DNA of 34,101 nucleotides, taken from an uncultured Acidobacteriia bacterium (GTDB taxonomy: Bacteria > Acidobacteriota > Terriglobia > Bryobacterales > Bryobacteraceae). A model generated the notes under the pieces. That model saw only the letters and a list, made by a program, of their open reading frames with translations. It was not told where the DNA came from and ran no database searches. The translations under genes were made by a program, and so were the position numbers. Where the stretch lies: positions 1 through 34,101 of the forward strand of contig CAIYHG010000155.1 of the NCBI GenBank assembly GCA_903925975.1, read 5' to 3'. Below, in pieces: positions 32,066-34,101 of this stretch. Position 1 is the first letter of the stretch. Each line of letters begins with the position of its first letter.

Positions 32066-32187
32066 TTCCTGGCTCCTCCGGCGGCCGATGGAGCGAATGG
32101 CGACCGGAAGAGATGCGCCGCGAGAAACCCCGCCGCTTCGTCGCGCGCATCGTGATTCGTCCGCGGCCCCTTCAACACAACGGCCAA
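32062..32187 (-). CDS. Candidate 41-codon upstream ORF overlapping the glyA start
   Basis: A minus-strand frame from TTG 32187 (or GTG 32178 or TTG 32175) ends in a TGA that overlaps the glyA ATG as ATGA. It reads [20 protein letters not shown] in its middle. There is no ATG, no strong ribosome-binding site and no recognised family. It may be a coupling leader peptide, the stump of a decayed gene, or chance. Confidence 0.2.
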   Translation of the reverse strand: MAVVLKGPRTNHDARDEAAGFLAAHLFRSPFAPSAAGGARK

Positions 32188-32220
32188 GTTAAGTTCGGCG
32201 GGAGAAGCCTAATTTTACCA

Positions 32221-32229
32221 TGCTAGAAT
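32221..32229 (+). promoter_or_regulatory. Extended -10 promoter of proS
   Basis: TGC-TAGAAT (32221-32229) fits an extended -10 (TGnTATAAT). It ends 20 nt before the ATG at 32250 and covers the ATG at 32220, which argues against that upstream start. A -35 box is not evident. Confidence 0.45.
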
Positions 32230-32249
32230 TGGGTTTTCCTTCCAACTCT

Positions 32250-33950
32250 ATGCTCTGGAGCAAGTTGTTTATACCCACGCTGCGCGAGGATCCGGCCGAG
32301 GCCGAGGTCGCCAGCCATCGGCTGCTGCTGCGCGCCGGCTACATCCGCCAGTTGTCGGCCGGACTCTACAGCTACCTGTTTCTGGCCCAGCGTTCGCTGC
32401 TCAAGATCCAGGCGATCGTTCGCGAGGAGATGAACGCCATCGGCGGCCAGGAGATGCATCTGCCCGCCCTGCACCCCGCCGAAATCTGGCAGGAATCGGG
32501 CCGCTGGGACATCATGGGCGACAACATGTTCCGGCTCAAGGACCGCTTCGGGCGCGACCTCTGCCTGGGCATGACTCACGAGGAGATCATGACCGCCGTG
32601 GCGCGCGGCGAACTGCGCAGCTATAAGCACTTGCCGCAGATCTGGTATCAGATCCAGACCAAGTTCCGCGACGAGCAACGTCCGAAATCCGGATTGCTGC
32701 GCGTGCGCCAGTTCCTGATGAAGGATTCCTACTCCTTCGATATCGATCAGGCCGGCCTCGACGCCGCGTATGACAGCCATTACAAGACGTACTGCCGCAT
32801 TTTCGACCGTTGCGGACTGAAGTACATGCCCGTCGAAGCCCACTCCGGGGCGATGGGCGGAAGCCAGTCGCACGAGTTCATGGTGATCTCCGACGCCGGC
32901 GAGGATTTCGTGGCCGTCTGTAAGGATTGCGGCTACTCCGCCAATCTGGAGAAGGCCGTCTCGAAGCCGTCCACGCCTGGAATTGCGGACCCCGAGGGTG
33001 ACCTCGCGCCGGAAGAGTTCCACACGCCGGGCAGGAAGACCATCGCGGAGGTTTCCGCGTTCACCAAACTGCCGGAGACGTCGCAGATGAAGAGTCTGGT
33101 GATGGTGGCCGACGGCAAGCCCGTGCTGGTGCTCTTGCGCGGCGACCATCAGCTCAGCGAAACCAAGTTCGGCGCCATCGTCAGTGACCCCGAGTTCCGC
33201 ACCGCGCGTCCGGATGAGATCCTCGCGTGGTTCGGCGCCGAAGCCGGTTCCCTCGGCCCGGTCGGCGTGAAGAACATGCCGATCCTCGCGGATCAGGCTC
33301 TGGCCGGCCGCCGGAATATGATCGCGGGAGCGAATAAGGACGATTACCACCTGCGCAACGTGACGCTCGGCGAAGATTTCGAGGCGGAGATGCACGACCT
33401 GCGCCAGGTAGGCGCGGGCGACGAGTGCCTGCGCTGCGACGGCAAGCTCGATGTTTGCAAGACCGTCGAAGTGGGACACATCTTCAAGCTTGGCTACAAG
33501 TATTCGGAGAACATGGGCCTGCGCGTGCTTGGAGCGGATGGCAAGGAACTGACGCCGATCATGGGCTCCTACGGAATCGGCATCGAGCGCGTGCTGACGT
33601 GCGCCATCGAGTTGTATCACGATAAGGATGGCATGGTTCTGCCGGCTTCTATCGCGCCGTTCCAGGTGGTGGTGACTCCGGCGAATTGTTCCGACGCCGC
33701 GCAGTCGCAAGCTGCCCGTACGATTTACGAAGGCTGCCTGGCGCTCGGCCTCGACACGTTGCTAGATGACCGCGACGAACGCCCCGGCGTGAAGTTCAAG
33801 GATGCCGACCTGATCGGCATTCCGTTCCGGATCGTAATCGGCAAGAAGCTGGGCAGCGGCATGGTGGAACTGGTCGATCGCAAGACGAAACAGACCGTCG
33901 ACGTAGCCGTAGCCGAAGCCGCCGCGGCCGTTGCCGGGCGATTGGGCTAG
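32250..33950 (+). CDS. proS: Prolyl-tRNA synthetase
   Basis: 566 residues, class II aminoacyl-tRNA synthetase that charges tRNA-Pro, cytoplasmic. It is the bacterial form with an editing (INS) domain between motifs 2 and 3. The catalytic core has [20 protein letters not shown], the TXE loop LGMTHEEIM (about 106-114) and motif 2 from about 140 ([20 protein letters not shown]). The editing insert spans about 220-400 and includes [18 protein letters not shown]. Motif 3 is [16 protein letters not shown]. The C-terminal anticodon-binding domain ([10 protein letters not shown] to the end) is complete. Start ATG 32250 ([13 protein letters not shown]) is preferred on family length and promoter position. 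Confidence 0.97.
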   Translation: MLWSKLFIPTLREDPAEAEVASHRLLLRAGYIRQLSAGLYSYLFLAQRSLLKIQAIVREEMNAIGGQEMHLPALHPAEIWQESGRWDIMGDNMFRLKDRFGRDLCLGMTHEEIMTAVARGELRSYKHLPQIWYQIQTKFRDEQRPKSGLLRVRQFLMKDSYSFDIDQAGLDAAYDSHYKTYCRIFDRCGLKYMPVEAHSGAMGGSQSHEFMVISDAGEDFVAVCKDCGYSANLEKAVSKPSTPGIADPEGDLAPEEFHTPGRKTIAEVSAFTKLPETSQMKSLVMVADGKPVLVLLRGDHQLSETKFGAIVSDPEFRTARPDEILAWFGAEAGSLGPVGVKNMPILADQALAGRRNMIAGANKDDYHLRNVTLGEDFEAEMHDLRQVGAGDECLRCDGKLDVCKTVEVGHIFKLGYKYSENMGLRVLGADGKELTPIMGSYGIGIERVLTCAIELYHDKDGMVLPASIAPFQVVVTPANCSDAAQSQAARTIYEGCLALGLDTLLDDRDERPGVKFKDADLIGIPFRIVIGKKLGSGMVELVDRKTKQTVDVAVAEAAAAVAGRLG

Positions 33951-33973
33951 CTGCTGATTCGGCCCGGCCGGAA

Positions 33974-34015
33974 ACATAGGTAACAGTTTTATCCGAGGAC
34001 ATGGGTAACAGTTTT
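33974..34015. repeat. 25-bp-period direct repeat resembling an IS end
   Basis: The 17-mer ACATAGGTAACAGTTTT (33974-33990) recurs as ACATGGGTAACAGTTTT (33999-34015), differing at one base, with a period of 25 bp. Short direct repeats of this 'GGTAACA' type occur at the ends of IS21/IS481-type elements. No transposase is in the window, so the element, if present, lies beyond 34101. Confidence 0.45.
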
Positions 34016-34101
34016 CGGATTCCTGTTTTGAGTTCCTTCGTGATTATAGGGGCGCCGTAGGGCCTGTGGGAATGGGGGAATCGCGCTAGCGATTTCCAAG
34101 G

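Noticed and set aside
32223-33710. 495-residue minus-strand frame over proS
   Set aside because: It is antisense to a complete prolyl-tRNA synthetase and shows no motif or ribosome-binding site.
1-34101. CRISPR array, prophage or secondary-metabolite cluster
   Set aside because: There are no regularly spaced repeats and no cas, phage structural or synthase genes. Only isolated mobile-element traces are visible.

Overview
The window looks like a chromosomal segment of an Acidobacteriota genome, probably close to the Bryobacterales/Solibacter group. This is inferred from the moderately high GC content, three very large Oar-like TonB-dependent receptors with an N-terminal carboxypeptidase-regulatory domain, Gly/Ala/Pro-rich inserts in secreted enzymes, and small secreted c-type cytochromes. 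No 16S rRNA gene is present to confirm it.

Layout. (1) 1-78: the tail of an ORF cut by the window edge, possibly an IS transposase. (2) 161-8106: two tandem paralogous receptor genes of identical length. Each has a 132-nt leader of the same length and ends in one or two hairpin terminators. A secreted galactose-mutarotase-like protein follows (8154-9311). (3) 9498-10428: a BrnT/BrnA-type toxin-antitoxin pair with a palindromic operator, an intact tRNA-Val(GAC), and the 5' half of a second tRNA. (4) 10497-15938: DUF72 protein and gamma-glutamyltransferase (overlapping, minus strand), divergent from a DinB-like protein, then a PepD-type dipeptidase and a secreted heme-c/helix-hairpin-helix protein. 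(5) 16048-18952: a VOC protein divergent from marR, then yceI and pirin. An exact 14-bp sequence lies in the marR promoter and again, inverted, in front of yceI. (6) 18953-23271: a probable intergenic repeat pair flanking a small multiheme cytochrome, then a third receptor. (7) 23297-26750: a minus-strand run of AI-2E family permease, histone-deacetylase-like hydrolase and a DUF2088/LarA-like protein. (8) 26781-28697: ruvX-mltG-hypothetical, with overlapping genes. (9) 28755-33950: a predicted secreted protein, a GT4 glycosyltransferase with glyA upstream, and divergent proS. (10) 33974-34015: a 25-bp-period direct repeat resembling an IS end.

Functionally this is mostly housekeeping (tRNA charging, one-carbon metabolism, peptidoglycan and DNA processing) combined with cell-envelope and nutrient-acquisition functions. 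The least ordinary observations are the twin receptors with a covarying leader stem and long identical tracts, the mirrored MarR-type operator in a marR-yceI-pirin unit, the heme-c/ComEA-like fusion, and the tRNA-half/tRNA/toxin-antitoxin junction. I found no CRISPR array, prophage or complete insertion sequence.
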